From CAYGUK01 sp964352985 (GTDB lineage Bacteria; Pseudomonadota; Gammaproteobacteria; JAHCLG01), in assembly GCA_964352985.1 (NCBI GenBank), contig CAYGUK010000068.1:1-21176 (forward strand): a stretch of DNA of 21,176 bases, read 5' to 3'. Position numbers and translations under genes: made by a program. Under the pieces are notes generated by a model. That model was not told the origin of the DNA. It ran no database searches and saw nothing but the letters and a program-made list of their open reading frames with translations. Of the stretch, positions 1-8,368 are shown piece after piece. Within the stretch, counting starts at the first letter, position 1, and each line of letters opens with the position of its first letter.

Positions 1-538
1 AAATCACCGTGACAAAGATATTCTCTTTCGCTTGAGCTTAGTAAATATAAACTCAGTTTTTTGCTCTATTAAGATATGCTGATTTTATAGTACCAGAAGG
101 AATTTGATGAACATCTTCACACCATGTCTTAGCATGAGAATAATCTAATTTTGGTTTTGGGTATGATGCCAAAGATTTTACAAAATCATTTTGATGTAGC
201 GTTTTTAACGTAAAACCTGGATCTGCTTTTTGAAGTAATAAAGCATGATGAATTAAATCTTTATTAAGAACTTTTATCGCGCCAACACCATTGAATTCTG
301 TTAATGTCCGGAATTCATTTTCAAACTGTTCGTTATCACAACCTAATTTTAACACTACCGGATTAACGCCATATTGCTTAGCAAAAGCAACTTAATTACA
401 GTTCATGGAATTTATCGGTGTGACATCAGATAATTGCCATAATAATGATAATTTCGAAATGATCTCCGGAAGAGAATCTAACCATTCTCTGTCTTTTGTT
501 CCCCAGCTATTAATGATGTTTTGTTCAAAAAAACTCAT
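1..538 (-). pseudogene. Broken APH(6)-type aminoglycoside/hydroxyurea phosphotransferase, partial
   Basis: The reading frame starts at ATG 538 and runs leftward. Codon 49 is an in-frame TAA (392-394), after which the same frame continues with VVLKLGCDNE, resembling the N-lobe nucleotide-binding strand of streptomycin 6-kinase/APH(6) proteins, and later LLLQKADPG. The frame ends near 53, but shifting one base at the six-T run 57-62 (six A on the coding strand) restores a frame reading LYLLSSSEREYLCHGDF up to the window edge. HGDF matches the catalytic-loop HGDxHH motif of the kinase superfamily. Two independent lesions, one nonsense and one A-tract frameshift, therefore break the gene. The start overlaps the desaturase stop as TAATG, suggesting former translational coupling. 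The C-terminal part lies outside the window. Family assignment rests on motif recognition; the broken state is read directly. Confidence 0.8.
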
Positions 539-1446
539 TAAGTTTCAGTTTGACGAATCATATTTTTCTTATTTTTACGTTGCTGATAAGTGGGTTTCTT
601 AACTTTGGAAATAAGGCCTAAAACTGCTAAGAATTTTATACAATAATAACCAATATCAACTTCCCACCATTGTAGACCAAGCTTAGCAGAAGAGGGAAAG
701 GCATGATGATTATTATGCCATCCTTCACCATAACCAATTACGCCAAAAATAACATTATTCTTACTTTTATCTGTAGTTTTATAAGATTCATATCCAAATA
801 AATGGGTGATGGAGTTAATACTCCAAGTGATATGATGAACAACAAAAGTTCTGACAAAACCTGCAAATAAGATACCTTGCCAAAAGGAGGCAAAATTATG
901 ATAAATTAAAGCGTTAATAATACCAGGCAAAATTATTCCAGATAACGCAAAGAAAATATAATATTTATTAATGAATAATATATCCCGATCTTTTAACAAA
1001 TCTGAGGAGTAATATTCCCAATCTTCTAACTCATGATTTAACATCCAACCAATATGTGAATGAACTAAGTTCTTCCACCAACCATGTTCTGTATGAGGAG
1101 AATGGGGATCACCATTTTCATCACCAAAGCGATGATGTCGACGATGAGAAGAAACCCAAAATAAAGGTGGCCCTTGATAAGCAAAACACCCACCAATCAC
1201 AAAAAATAATTTTACCCAACGACGAGCAATAAAACTCCGATGAGTTAGCATCCTGTGGTAACCAACAGAAATTCCCAATACACTATAGCTATAAAAAATA
1301 ACAAATAACCAAATTGAACCGGCTAATAACGGCGTATAAAACAAGGTGGCTATTGCAACAATAGTCATAATCATAGGGATTACAATCACCGCTAAGGAAT
1401 AGTATTTTTCACTTTGTCTTAAAGGTCTTCTCGTATTTAAATTCAT
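538..1446 (-). CDS. Acyl-CoA/fatty-acid delta-9 type desaturase
   Basis: Integral-membrane di-iron desaturase that introduces a double bond into long acyl chains and so adjusts membrane fluidity. All three histidine boxes are present: HRMLTH at about residues 64-69, HRRHH at 101-105 and HNNHH at 244-248, the last within GEGWHNNHHAFP. An NSITHLFG segment typical of the family lies between. Hydrophobic segments flank the boxes (about residues 17-60 and 165-205). The length (302 residues) fits bacterial delta-9 desaturases. ATG 1446 is chosen because a GAG sits seven bases upstream; a TTG at 1458 would add four residues but has no visible ribosome binding site. The stop overlaps the start of the APH(6)-like pseudogene. 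Whether the substrate is acyl-CoA or a lipid-bound acyl chain cannot be told from sequence. Confidence 0.93.
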   Translation of the reverse strand: MNLNTRRPLRQSEKYYSLAVIVIPMIMTIVAIATLFYTPLLAGSIWLFVIFYSYSVLGISVGYHRMLTHRSFIARRWVKLFFVIGGCFAYQGPPLFWVSSHRRHHRFGDENGDPHSPHTEHGWWKNLVHSHIGWMLNHELEDWEYYSSDLLKDRDILFINKYYIFFALSGIILPGIINALIYHNFASFWQGILFAGFVRTFVVHHITWSINSITHLFGYESYKTTDKSKNNVIFGVIGYGEGWHNNHHAFPSSAKLGLQWWEVDIGYYCIKFLAVLGLISKVKKPTYQQRKNKKNMIRQTET

Positions 1447-1475
1447 GTTGTTACTCAATGTAATAAAATTTAGTA

Positions 1476-1505
1476 TGTATATTATACAATAATACCATCT
1501 GGCAA
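1476..1505 (-). promoter_or_regulatory. Possible sigma70 promoter of the desaturase gene
   Basis: On the minus strand TTGCCA (1505-1500) is followed after 18 bases by TATACA (1481-1476). An overlapping TATAAT (1486-1481) is a better -10 match but leaves only 13 bases of spacing. Transcription would begin about 20-25 bases before ATG 1446. Called from consensus matching only, in an AT-rich background. Confidence 0.35.
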
Positions 1506-1545
1506 CCTATGATACCAGGTAAAAGGGTCTTAACAAATATAAAAA

Positions 1546-2289
1546 CTAAAATTTTGCAGTTACTGAAAATAAATAGTGATGAACAATCGTATTTAGTCGT
1601 AACGGTTGTAACAATCCACGGCTACCTGCTGTCCCAGAATCAACTTGACCTAAATGTTGATAGTTAAATAGTAATGAAACAAAAATATGAGTTGTCACCT
1701 TAAACATAGCACCCACACCTGCTTCATATGCAAAATGGTATTTGGTAATAGGAGTAAGATGCGCTTCTCCACCAGGGATCCCTAAATTCGGAGACTCATC
1801 ATATGCAATATTAATTGCCGACTGACCAATGCCTAAAACCACAATAGGCATTATACGGTGAACAATTGCCTTAAACTGTATTTGTCCTTCAAGAAAAAGC
1901 GATCGCACCTTGTTGGTGAGTTGATAAGTATAGTTATTTAAAATAGGAGAACCAAACTGGAATATTTCACCTTGATAAGTCACATGTTGTAAATAAATTG
2001 CAGGACCAAGAGCGATAGAAGGAATTAATGAAATATTTAGTGGAATAACTTTTTTAATTGTTAAGTATAAAGTTGGTGTCGTATCATGGCTTAACTGACT
2101 CAAGGTATCAGTTTCAAAAGCTGTAACAGGAATTGAAATATTTTGTGTATTAGACGTATAGCTTGCATGACCTACGCCGATAGAAAAAGTATAATTATGG
2201 AGCCAAGAAAAAAATGATTGATCAGCGTAACAGGAAAAACTAAATATAAAAATTAATAAAAACAAACAAATTTTTTTTACATTAAACAT
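1546..2289 (-). CDS. Outer-membrane beta-barrel protein, function unknown
   Basis: The N-terminus has a basic start followed by a hydrophobic stretch (about residues 5-20) and a likely signal peptidase I site after CYA, so the protein is exported. The mature part alternates polar and hydrophobic residues in repeated short strands (for example FSIGVGHASY, TPTLYLTIKK, HIFVSLLFNYQHLG) and ends in aromatic FSVTAKF. A terminal Phe is the usual recognition signature of the outer-membrane barrel assembly machinery. At about 247 residues it has room for eight to ten strands, similar to opacity or OmpW-type porins, but no family signature is recognised. ATG 2289 is chosen over GTG 2295 because GGGA lies eight bases upstream of it. 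It lies upstream of and in the same direction as the desaturase, 99 bases away, which has its own possible promoter. Confidence 0.7.
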   Translation of the reverse strand: MFNVKKICLFLLIFIFSFSCYADQSFFSWLHNYTFSIGVGHASYTSNTQNISIPVTAFETDTLSQLSHDTTPTLYLTIKKVIPLNISLIPSIALGPAIYLQHVTYQGEIFQFGSPILNNYTYQLTNKVRSLFLEGQIQFKAIVHRIMPIVVLGIGQSAINIAYDESPNLGIPGGEAHLTPITKYHFAYEAGVGAMFKVTTHIFVSLLFNYQHLGQVDSGTAGSRGLLQPLRLNTIVHHYLFSVTAKF

Positions 2290-2374
2290 TTCCACTGTCC
2301 CACTTAAAATTAAAAATAAATCCTTTATGCGAAACGAAATCTTACTACGAAAAAACTTTATTCTCTAGGGGGAG

Positions 2375-2403
2375 TTGTAAATAAACAGTCTAAATGCTAA
2401 TGT
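2375..2403 (+). promoter_or_regulatory. Possible promoter of the GH17-like gene
   Basis: TTGTAA (2375-2380), a 17-base spacer, then TAATGT (2398-2403) preceded by TGC as an extended -10. It lies 43 bases before ATG 2446 in the divergent gap between the beta-barrel gene and the glucanase gene. The -10 hexamer is a weak match. Confidence 0.3.
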
Positions 2404-2445
2404 ACTGCTACTTAGGTTTGCTGATGTAAAAAGGATGGTACTCAC

Positions 2446-4200
2446 ATGAAATCAAAGTTTAACTTTATTGTAGTCTTCTTGTTTTTTATATCATCAATAG
2501 GCTTTGCAGGAACCTTACCGCTTACATTCACTAGCCAACCCACTCCCCAAAATATGGTTTTTGGCACCATGCAAACCTTAATTTATACAATAAAAAATAA
2601 TATACCGCTAACTGTTACCTTTGATTCAATTACTGGTTACGCAAGCCCTATTACAAGAAATACTTCGGTAACTAACAATTGCGGCTCGACACTTGCACCT
2701 AATGCAAGTTGTAATATTGAACTCGACATTAACCCAACGCAAACTGGGCCAATCAGTAATCAAGTTTTAACAATAAATTATAGCGGTCGCTATCCGTTAA
2801 TGAGTCATCCCATTTCAATAAACGTTTCTGCCTCACCTTTTGCCGGTATTATTGGTGCCGACTACGCACCGGGGCATTATGATAATTTAAATGTTAGAAA
2901 TGATGAAAATCAAGCCAATGTTTATTTTGAAATGAAACAATTAAAATCAGCCGGATTTAATACTGTTAGACTTTATGGCGATCCTGGTAAAACTTGGGTA
3001 CAAGTCATTAGGGCAGCCGATCAATTAAACATGAGTGTTATTTATGAAGTAGCACTTTGCGAAAGTAATCCCAATAATGGCGATCAATGTGTTAACGGTG
3101 CTGGAACATTCAACAGTGTATTTCAAACAAGTTTAGTACAATTAAATGGTGGACCAGGACTTAAAGGTGTCATTCAAGCGGTAGGTGCAACTTTATTTAA
3201 AAAAGTGGTCAAATTAGTTCTTGTTGGAAATGAAGTTTTATTTACTTCTACCACACCGACCTATGTTTCAAATCGCAGTGATATTATTTCAGCAATTCAA
3301 CAAGTAAGACAAATCACCGATCCTTTAGGGATCCCTGTTAGTATTTCTTTGCAAGCAGATGTTTGGGTTTCTACAAACCAAAATATCAAAAATGATTTAA
3401 ATTTAATTGTTGCTGCATTATCTCCAAATGTTTCTATTGGTATTAATGTTTATCCTTTTCAATGGGTAGTACCTGTTGCCAACTCTGTTTCTGATGCAAG
3501 TATTCCGCATTCCTTAGCTTGGTACTTAAATACGCTTAAAGAAGATTATCAAAATAATCCTGTGCTAATTGCAGAAACTGGCTGGGCCACTGCCGGTTTA
3601 TATATTGTGGGAATGAATAATACATCAGGTGATCCCAATAATTCTCAATCTTACTTATCTCAACTTTATTCCTATGTGAAAAGTAATAACATTCCACTCT
3701 TAACATTTATGGCTTTCGATACACCGACAAAAGATCTTACAAATCCTAATCTAACTTCGGAAAATTTTTATGGGGTATTTGATAAAAATTGCCAATTGAA
3801 AAACGGAGGCTCAACACTGTTTTTACCGAACACGGCATATATCGATTTACCGCAATGTGCCACAACAAATGCTATTTTTACTTTTGCTGGTGGCTCTAAC
3901 ACAGCACAACCACCATTTACCATCATGTATACCCATAATGCGGATACCAGAACACTCAATATCGCGACTGAAAATAGACTTAATCAAGCAGTCACACCTT
4001 GGCCTACTATTACCTTAAATCCAGGTGATAGTGTAACCTTATCATCTGCAACACCAGGCACGAATTGCACGAATACGGTTGCAACAACCAATGCAAACAA
4101 CGGGGGTGGTACCTGGACTCAGGTTGGTCCTGGCTTAGCAGGTTGTCCCGGAGTAAATTGGGCTAACGGACAAACAGTATTTTTACCGGCTAATTTTTAA
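2446..4200 (+). CDS. Secreted glycoside hydrolase family 17-like beta-1,3-glucanase
   Basis: A signal peptide (residues 1-21, cleavage near GFA-GT) is followed by an Ig-like domain of the kind seen in bacterial surface proteins (about 25-130, with NNCGSTLAPNASCNIEL resembling choice-of-anchor beta-sandwich domains). A TIM-barrel catalytic domain follows at about 134-450. It contains GADYAPG, a strand ending in NTVRLYG, LVGNEVL with the presumed acid/base Glu263, and LIAETGW with the presumed nucleophile Glu377; this pairing is the GH17 pattern for hydrolysing or transferring beta-1,3-glucan. About 110 C-terminal residues (475-584), rich in Thr, Asn and Gly with two cysteines, form an unassigned domain, possibly carbohydrate-binding. 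Start ATG 2446 has AGGATG about ten bases upstream. The substrate (laminarin, callose, fungal or oomycete wall, or the cell's own glucan) cannot be decided from sequence. Confidence 0.82.
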   Translation: MKSKFNFIVVFLFFISSIGFAGTLPLTFTSQPTPQNMVFGTMQTLIYTIKNNIPLTVTFDSITGYASPITRNTSVTNNCGSTLAPNASCNIELDINPTQTGPISNQVLTINYSGRYPLMSHPISINVSASPFAGIIGADYAPGHYDNLNVRNDENQANVYFEMKQLKSAGFNTVRLYGDPGKTWVQVIRAADQLNMSVIYEVALCESNPNNGDQCVNGAGTFNSVFQTSLVQLNGGPGLKGVIQAVGATLFKKVVKLVLVGNEVLFTSTTPTYVSNRSDIISAIQQVRQITDPLGIPVSISLQADVWVSTNQNIKNDLNLIVAALSPNVSIGINVYPFQWVVPVANSVSDASIPHSLAWYLNTLKEDYQNNPVLIAETGWATAGLYIVGMNNTSGDPNNSQSYLSQLYSYVKSNNIPLLTFMAFDTPTKDLTNPNLTSENFYGVFDKNCQLKNGGSTLFLPNTAYIDLPQCATTNAIFTFAGGSNTAQPPFTIMYTHNADTRTLNIATENRLNQAVTPWPTITLNPGDSVTLSSATPGTNCTNTVATTNANNGGGTWTQVGPGLAGCPGVNWANGQTVFLPANF

Positions 4201-4271
4201 AAAATAAAAGCCCAGAAACTCAGATGTTTTGATGCTAATATTGCTGCCCAGTTTTTTTTAATAGAAATAAC

Positions 4272-5546
4272 ATGCAGGCAATTAATAACAAAGGCAAAAC
4301 ACCCAATATTACTTTATCTTGGTTTATGTGGATTATTGCCGCGTCTTTTTATTTTTATGAATATCTGAATCAAGTTACACCTAATATCCTAGCTAAGCCA
4401 TTAATGGTAAGTTTATCGATACATGAGAAAGCCTTGGGTTTTTTAGGTAGTGCTTATTTTATTACCTATGTCATTAGGCAAATTCCTGGCGGTATTTTGC
4501 TTGATTTTATAGGAACTAAAAGAAGTTTAATTTTTGCAATTATAATGATGGTCGTAGGAAATTTCCTTTTTGCTCACATGCACCTTTATTCTGGTGTTAT
4601 TTTTGCGCGAGCAATTACGGGCGTGGGTTCGTCAATTGCACTCATAAGTTTATTAAAATTATCTGCCGATTGGTTTCCATCACATATATTCCCAGTTTTA
4701 TCCGGTTTAGCTTTAGCGGTTGGAACTTGAGGAGCATGGTGTGGTAATTTTATTACACATTTTTTATTGATCTTTTTTAATTGGCAAATAACTATTTCTA
4801 TTTATGCAGGTGTTGGTTTGATTATCTTCTTATTAACCTTAGTTTATATTAAAGATAAACCACATCAAGAAAATAAAAAAATAAAACAATTATTCGTCAA
4901 TCTTTTTAAAAGTATGAAGCAATTAACAATTATAATTAAAAATAAAAATAATTGGTTATCTGCTCTTTATTTTGCGACGATTTATGCGCCCGTTTCGATT
5001 TTGGGCACAATATGGGGCTATTCTTTTTTCACAGTAAAATTTCATAATAATAATAATGCAGCATCTATTGCAGTGTCAGTCATGTTTATTGGAATAACAA
5101 TTGGCTCCCCGCTTGGAGGTTTAATTACAACAAAATGTAAAAGTCTAAAAACGGTTATTTATATAGGTGCTTTTTTAAGCGCGTTGCTTTTATTTATTAT
5201 AATTTTAGGGTCAACGACAACAACCATGACGATTATTCTCATGTTTTTATTTGGTCTATTTGTAAGTTGGTATTTACCCATCTTTTCTATCACGTTAAAT
5301 CATAATCCACGCTTGTTATCTGCAACAGCAATGGCGTTTATTAATATGGCAAGTATGTTGGGCGGTGGTGTTATTTTACAACCAGTCATTGGCGAATTAT
5401 TAGAATCACATTGGCGGGGTAATATAATTAACAATCAGCGTGTTTATCTCTTAACAACCTATCAACATGCCTTAATCATATTACCAATTTTATTAGTGAT
5501 CGCATTTTTAGTTTGCTTTTTGATCAAAGAAAAAACTGAAGCTTAA
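4272..5546 (+). pseudogene. MFS transporter interrupted by one in-frame TGA
   Basis: The frame from ATG 4272 encodes the first half of a major facilitator superfamily transporter: hydrophobic helices, then GGILLDFIGTKRS matching the loop 2-3 signature (G-x3-D-x-x-G-x-[KR]-x-x), then further helices to LAVGT. A TGA at 4728-4730 stops it after 152 residues. The same frame resumes at once with GAWCGNFITHF and runs to 5546 through the second set of helices. Read through, the product is about 424 residues, the normal MFS length, so a single base change (for example from TGG or TTA) explains the break. Nearby genes end in TGA, so it is a genuine stop here. An internal restart near 4767 would give only a half-transporter. 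The substrate is unknown. No clear ribosome binding site precedes 4272. Confidence 0.85.
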
Positions 5547-5635
5547 CTATTTTATAAATCATTTCATTGTAGACGAATCAAATATTTCGGATCTATACTT
5601 TAAATAGATTTAGTCTTTTTATATGGTCAAAAGTA

Positions 5636-6115
5636 ATGAACAAGTTACTCATAGGAATCTTATTAGTTGGAACGATTATTTTTCCGTTAATAAGTCAAGC
5701 TTATCAAATCCGGTGTACTATCGTTCCAGAACAAGTTGTACTTGATTTTGATACGTATGATCATCAAAGTATTAAGTCGAGTAAACATGAAAACATTATT
5801 AGCCATCAGTTTGACAAACATGATCCTACGATGAAATTTGGTTTTAAATCGTGGTGTTCAGAACATAATAAAAATGATTTCAAAGTAAACTGCAAAATTG
5901 TGAAAGACAATAATAATACATTAGAAAAAGTAGATTTTAATATTCATAATTTCAAATCTGAAGGTGGCACAAAAATATCAGTCACCGAACACGCGGTAAA
6001 TAATTTTACCTTAACATTTACCGATCCTCACGGTTGCACCGAAACTGACAATGTCTATTTCACGATAAAACCAAATGGTGATGTCATTGAGCAGCAAATG
6101 ATTACAGAAGATTAA
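5636..6115 (+). CDS. Small exported protein, unknown function
   Basis: 159 residues beginning with a clear signal peptide (MNKLL, a hydrophobic core at about 4-18, likely cleavage after SQA at residue 22). The mature part is hydrophilic, beta-rich in appearance and rich in Asn, Lys and His. It has four cysteines (27, 74, 86, 134), which could form two disulfides in the periplasm or outside the cell. No family is recognised. The stretch before the gene holds a weak hairpin (ATCTAT/ATAGAT near 5594-5612) of uncertain role, and the Shine-Dalgarno match is poor. It lies 61 bases before the type I secretion ABC transporter gene in the same direction, but nothing in the protein links it to secretion. 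Confidence 0.7.
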   Translation: MNKLLIGILLVGTIIFPLISQAYQIRCTIVPEQVVLDFDTYDHQSIKSSKHENIISHQFDKHDPTMKFGFKSWCSEHNKNDFKVNCKIVKDNNNTLEKVDFNIHNFKSEGGTKISVTEHAVNNFTLTFTDPHGCTETDNVYFTIKPNGDVIEQQMITED

Positions 6116-6176
6116 AAATACATTTTTTTTTAATATATTACTTGTAAAGAATGCAGTGTGATATATTCTTAAAATT

Positions 6177-8351
6177 ATGAAAGACAACACTGATGAAAAC
6201 ATACAAATGACAGAAGAGGCCGAAAAATCTCGTGGCGGATTTATTGATCCATTATTAGATTGTCTTGTCATTTTAACAAAACTAAATGGTCACCCACATT
6301 CCGCAGATTCATTAACTGCAGGATTACCTCTCAATGATAATCGTTTAACACCTAGCGTTTTTCCACGCGCAGCAAAACGAGCAGGATTTAATTCACGTTT
6401 AGTGAAACGCGATTTAGCGAATATTTCAAAACTACTCTTACCCGTTATTTTGATATTACGAAATAATAACGCCTGTGTCTTAACCAAAATTGAAAATAAT
6501 TTATACGAGGTTATTTTTCCAGATTCCGGTTCAGGAAAAATGCAGCTGACTTACGAAGAATTACGAGAACAATATGCTGATTACACTATCTTTGCTCAAC
6601 CAACATATCATTTTGACAAACGCGCAGATGAATTCAAATTAGAAAAACCCCGTTCCTGGTTTTGGGGAACTATGTGGCGCTTTCGTAGCAACTATTACAA
6701 AGTCGTTGTTGGTGCAATTCTTATTAATATTTTTGCTATTGCTTCGCCATTATTTGTCATGAACGTTTACGATCGCGTTGTTCCCAATGATGCGATTGAA
6801 ACGCTTTGGGTATTAGCCATTGGGGTAACAATCATTTTCTTTTTTGATTTTTTACTCAGAACACTTCGTGCTTATTTGATTGATGTCAGTGGCAAAAAAG
6901 CTGACACATTAATTGCCAGCATGATCATGTCGCATGTGATGAATATAAGACTTGAAGCAAAGCCTATTTCAGCTGGTGGCTTTACTAATAATTTAAATGG
7001 CTATGAAGCGTTGCGTGACTTCTTTACTTCAGCAACATTAGTCACATTAATTGATTTACCTTTTATCTTTTTATTCCTCTTCGTCATTTGGCTTATTGGT
7101 GGTTTAATTGTTCTAGTGCCCCTAATCGCGGTTCCAATAGTTTTAATCGCCGGCTTTTTATTAGAGGTCCCCGTAAGACGCGCGGTGGAAGAATCGTTTT
7201 TCGGCGCAACTCAAAAACATGCTGTCTTAGTCGAAGCAATTAGCGGGATTGAAACCATCAAATCGCAAACCTGTGAAGGTAGAATACAAAAAAAATGGGA
7301 GCAATACGTAGGTATAGTTTCTAGAGCAGGATTAAAATCACGCTTTTTTTCTAATTTAGCGTTAAATATTACAACCTATGTGATGCAAATGGTAACAGTT
7401 GGAACGGTGGTATTAGGTGTATATTTAATTACGGCAGGTCATTTATCAATGGGTGGCTTAATTGCTTGTACCATATTAAGTGGTCGTGCGCTCGCACCGC
7501 TATCACAAATCGCGTCTATTATTACACGATTCCAACAATCAAAGATGGGGTTAGAAGGCTTAAATCGCATCATGCAAATGCCTGTTGAACGCCCTGAAAA
7601 AAATAGTTTCCTTCATCGACCTAATTTTGCGGGTAATATGGAATTTCGTGACGTCACATTTAATTATCCTCATGGCCAAATTAGCGCAATCGAAGGTGTT
7701 TCATTTAAAATTAAAGCTAAAGAACGCGTTGCCATCATTGGACGTGTTGGTTCTGGAAAATCAACAATTTTAAAATTAATGTTATCTCTATACCAAGCTC
7801 AATCAGGCGCGATACGGCACGATGGGATTGATATCGCCCAAATTGATCCTGCAGATTTACGACGCAATGTAGGTTATGTCTCTCAAGATAGTATTTTGTT
7901 TTTTGGCACAATACGCGAAAATATTACGCTTTCGGCACCGTGGGCAGATGATTCCGCAATTCTACGTGCCGCTAAATTAAGTGGCGTCGATAACTTTGTA
8001 AAAAGACATCCCGCAGGATACGATATGCCAATTGGTGAACGCGGTGAAGGATTATCAGGCGGACAAAGACAAACTGTTGCTATCGCTCGCGCACTACTTT
8101 CAGATCCCCCAATTTTATTATTCGATGAACCCACAAGTGCAATGGATAATAGTTCGGAACAAGAGTTTATGCGCAACATTGGATCGGTTTCACAAGATAA
8201 AACCATTGTTATCGTAACACACAAACCTCAAATGCTGTCGATTGTTAATCGCGTCATTATCATGGATAACGGTAAAATTGTCGCTGATGGACCAAAAGAA
8301 AAAGTATTAACGGCCCTTTCGCAAAACAAAATACGTGCTGCAGATAGTTAA
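6177..8351 (+). CDS. Type I secretion ABC transporter/permease (LapB/LssB type)
   Basis: Inner-membrane ATPase-permease that drives export of a large protein substrate directly out of the cell. The N-terminal region (about 20-145) is a C39-peptidase-like domain starting DPLLDCLVILTKLNG and containing SADSLTAGLPL, typical of LapB/LssB transporters. The catalytic histidine motif is absent (NNNACVL at 97-102), so it should bind rather than cut substrate. Transmembrane helices span about 170-435. The nucleotide-binding domain has Walker A GRVGSGKST (522-530), Q-loop Gln570, signature LSGGQRQ (626-632), Walker B ILLFDE (646-651) and H-loop His682. The total of 724 residues is normal. ATG 6177 gives full length; ATG 6207 is an alternative. 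The HlyD-family partner follows after 17 bases. Orthology to Legionella lssB is likely but unproven, so no symbol is assigned. Confidence 0.95.
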   Translation: MKDNTDENIQMTEEAEKSRGGFIDPLLDCLVILTKLNGHPHSADSLTAGLPLNDNRLTPSVFPRAAKRAGFNSRLVKRDLANISKLLLPVILILRNNNACVLTKIENNLYEVIFPDSGSGKMQLTYEELREQYADYTIFAQPTYHFDKRADEFKLEKPRSWFWGTMWRFRSNYYKVVVGAILINIFAIASPLFVMNVYDRVVPNDAIETLWVLAIGVTIIFFFDFLLRTLRAYLIDVSGKKADTLIASMIMSHVMNIRLEAKPISAGGFTNNLNGYEALRDFFTSATLVTLIDLPFIFLFLFVIWLIGGLIVLVPLIAVPIVLIAGFLLEVPVRRAVEESFFGATQKHAVLVEAISGIETIKSQTCEGRIQKKWEQYVGIVSRAGLKSRFFSNLALNITTYVMQMVTVGTVVLGVYLITAGHLSMGGLIACTILSGRALAPLSQIASIITRFQQSKMGLEGLNRIMQMPVERPEKNSFLHRPNFAGNMEFRDVTFNYPHGQISAIEGVSFKIKAKERVAIIGRVGSGKSTILKLMLSLYQAQSGAIRHDGIDIAQIDPADLRRNVGYVSQDSILFFGTIRENITLSAPWADDSAILRAAKLSGVDNFVKRHPAGYDMPIGERGEGLSGGQRQTVAIARALLSDPPILLFDEPTSAMDNSSEQEFMRNIGSVSQDKTIVIVTHKPQMLSIVNRVIIMDNGKIVADGPKEKVLTALSQNKIRAADS

Positions 8352-8368
8352 GCGAAGGAGTGATATTG

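Noticed and set aside
405..602. Plus-strand frame of 65 codons
   Set aside because: It lies opposite the APH(6)-like pseudogene and the desaturase C-terminus, has no family match and no plausible start context.
4201..4271. Terminator after the GH17-like gene, suggested by the T-run near 4252
   Set aside because: The preceding GCCCAG copies are direct, not inverted, so no convincing stem forms before the T-run.
4728..4730. Possible recoding of TGA as Trp or selenocysteine in the MFS gene
   Set aside because: TGA ends the cytochrome c gene and ctaB in the same window, no selenocysteine element follows, and MFS proteins do not need one; a point mutation is simpler.
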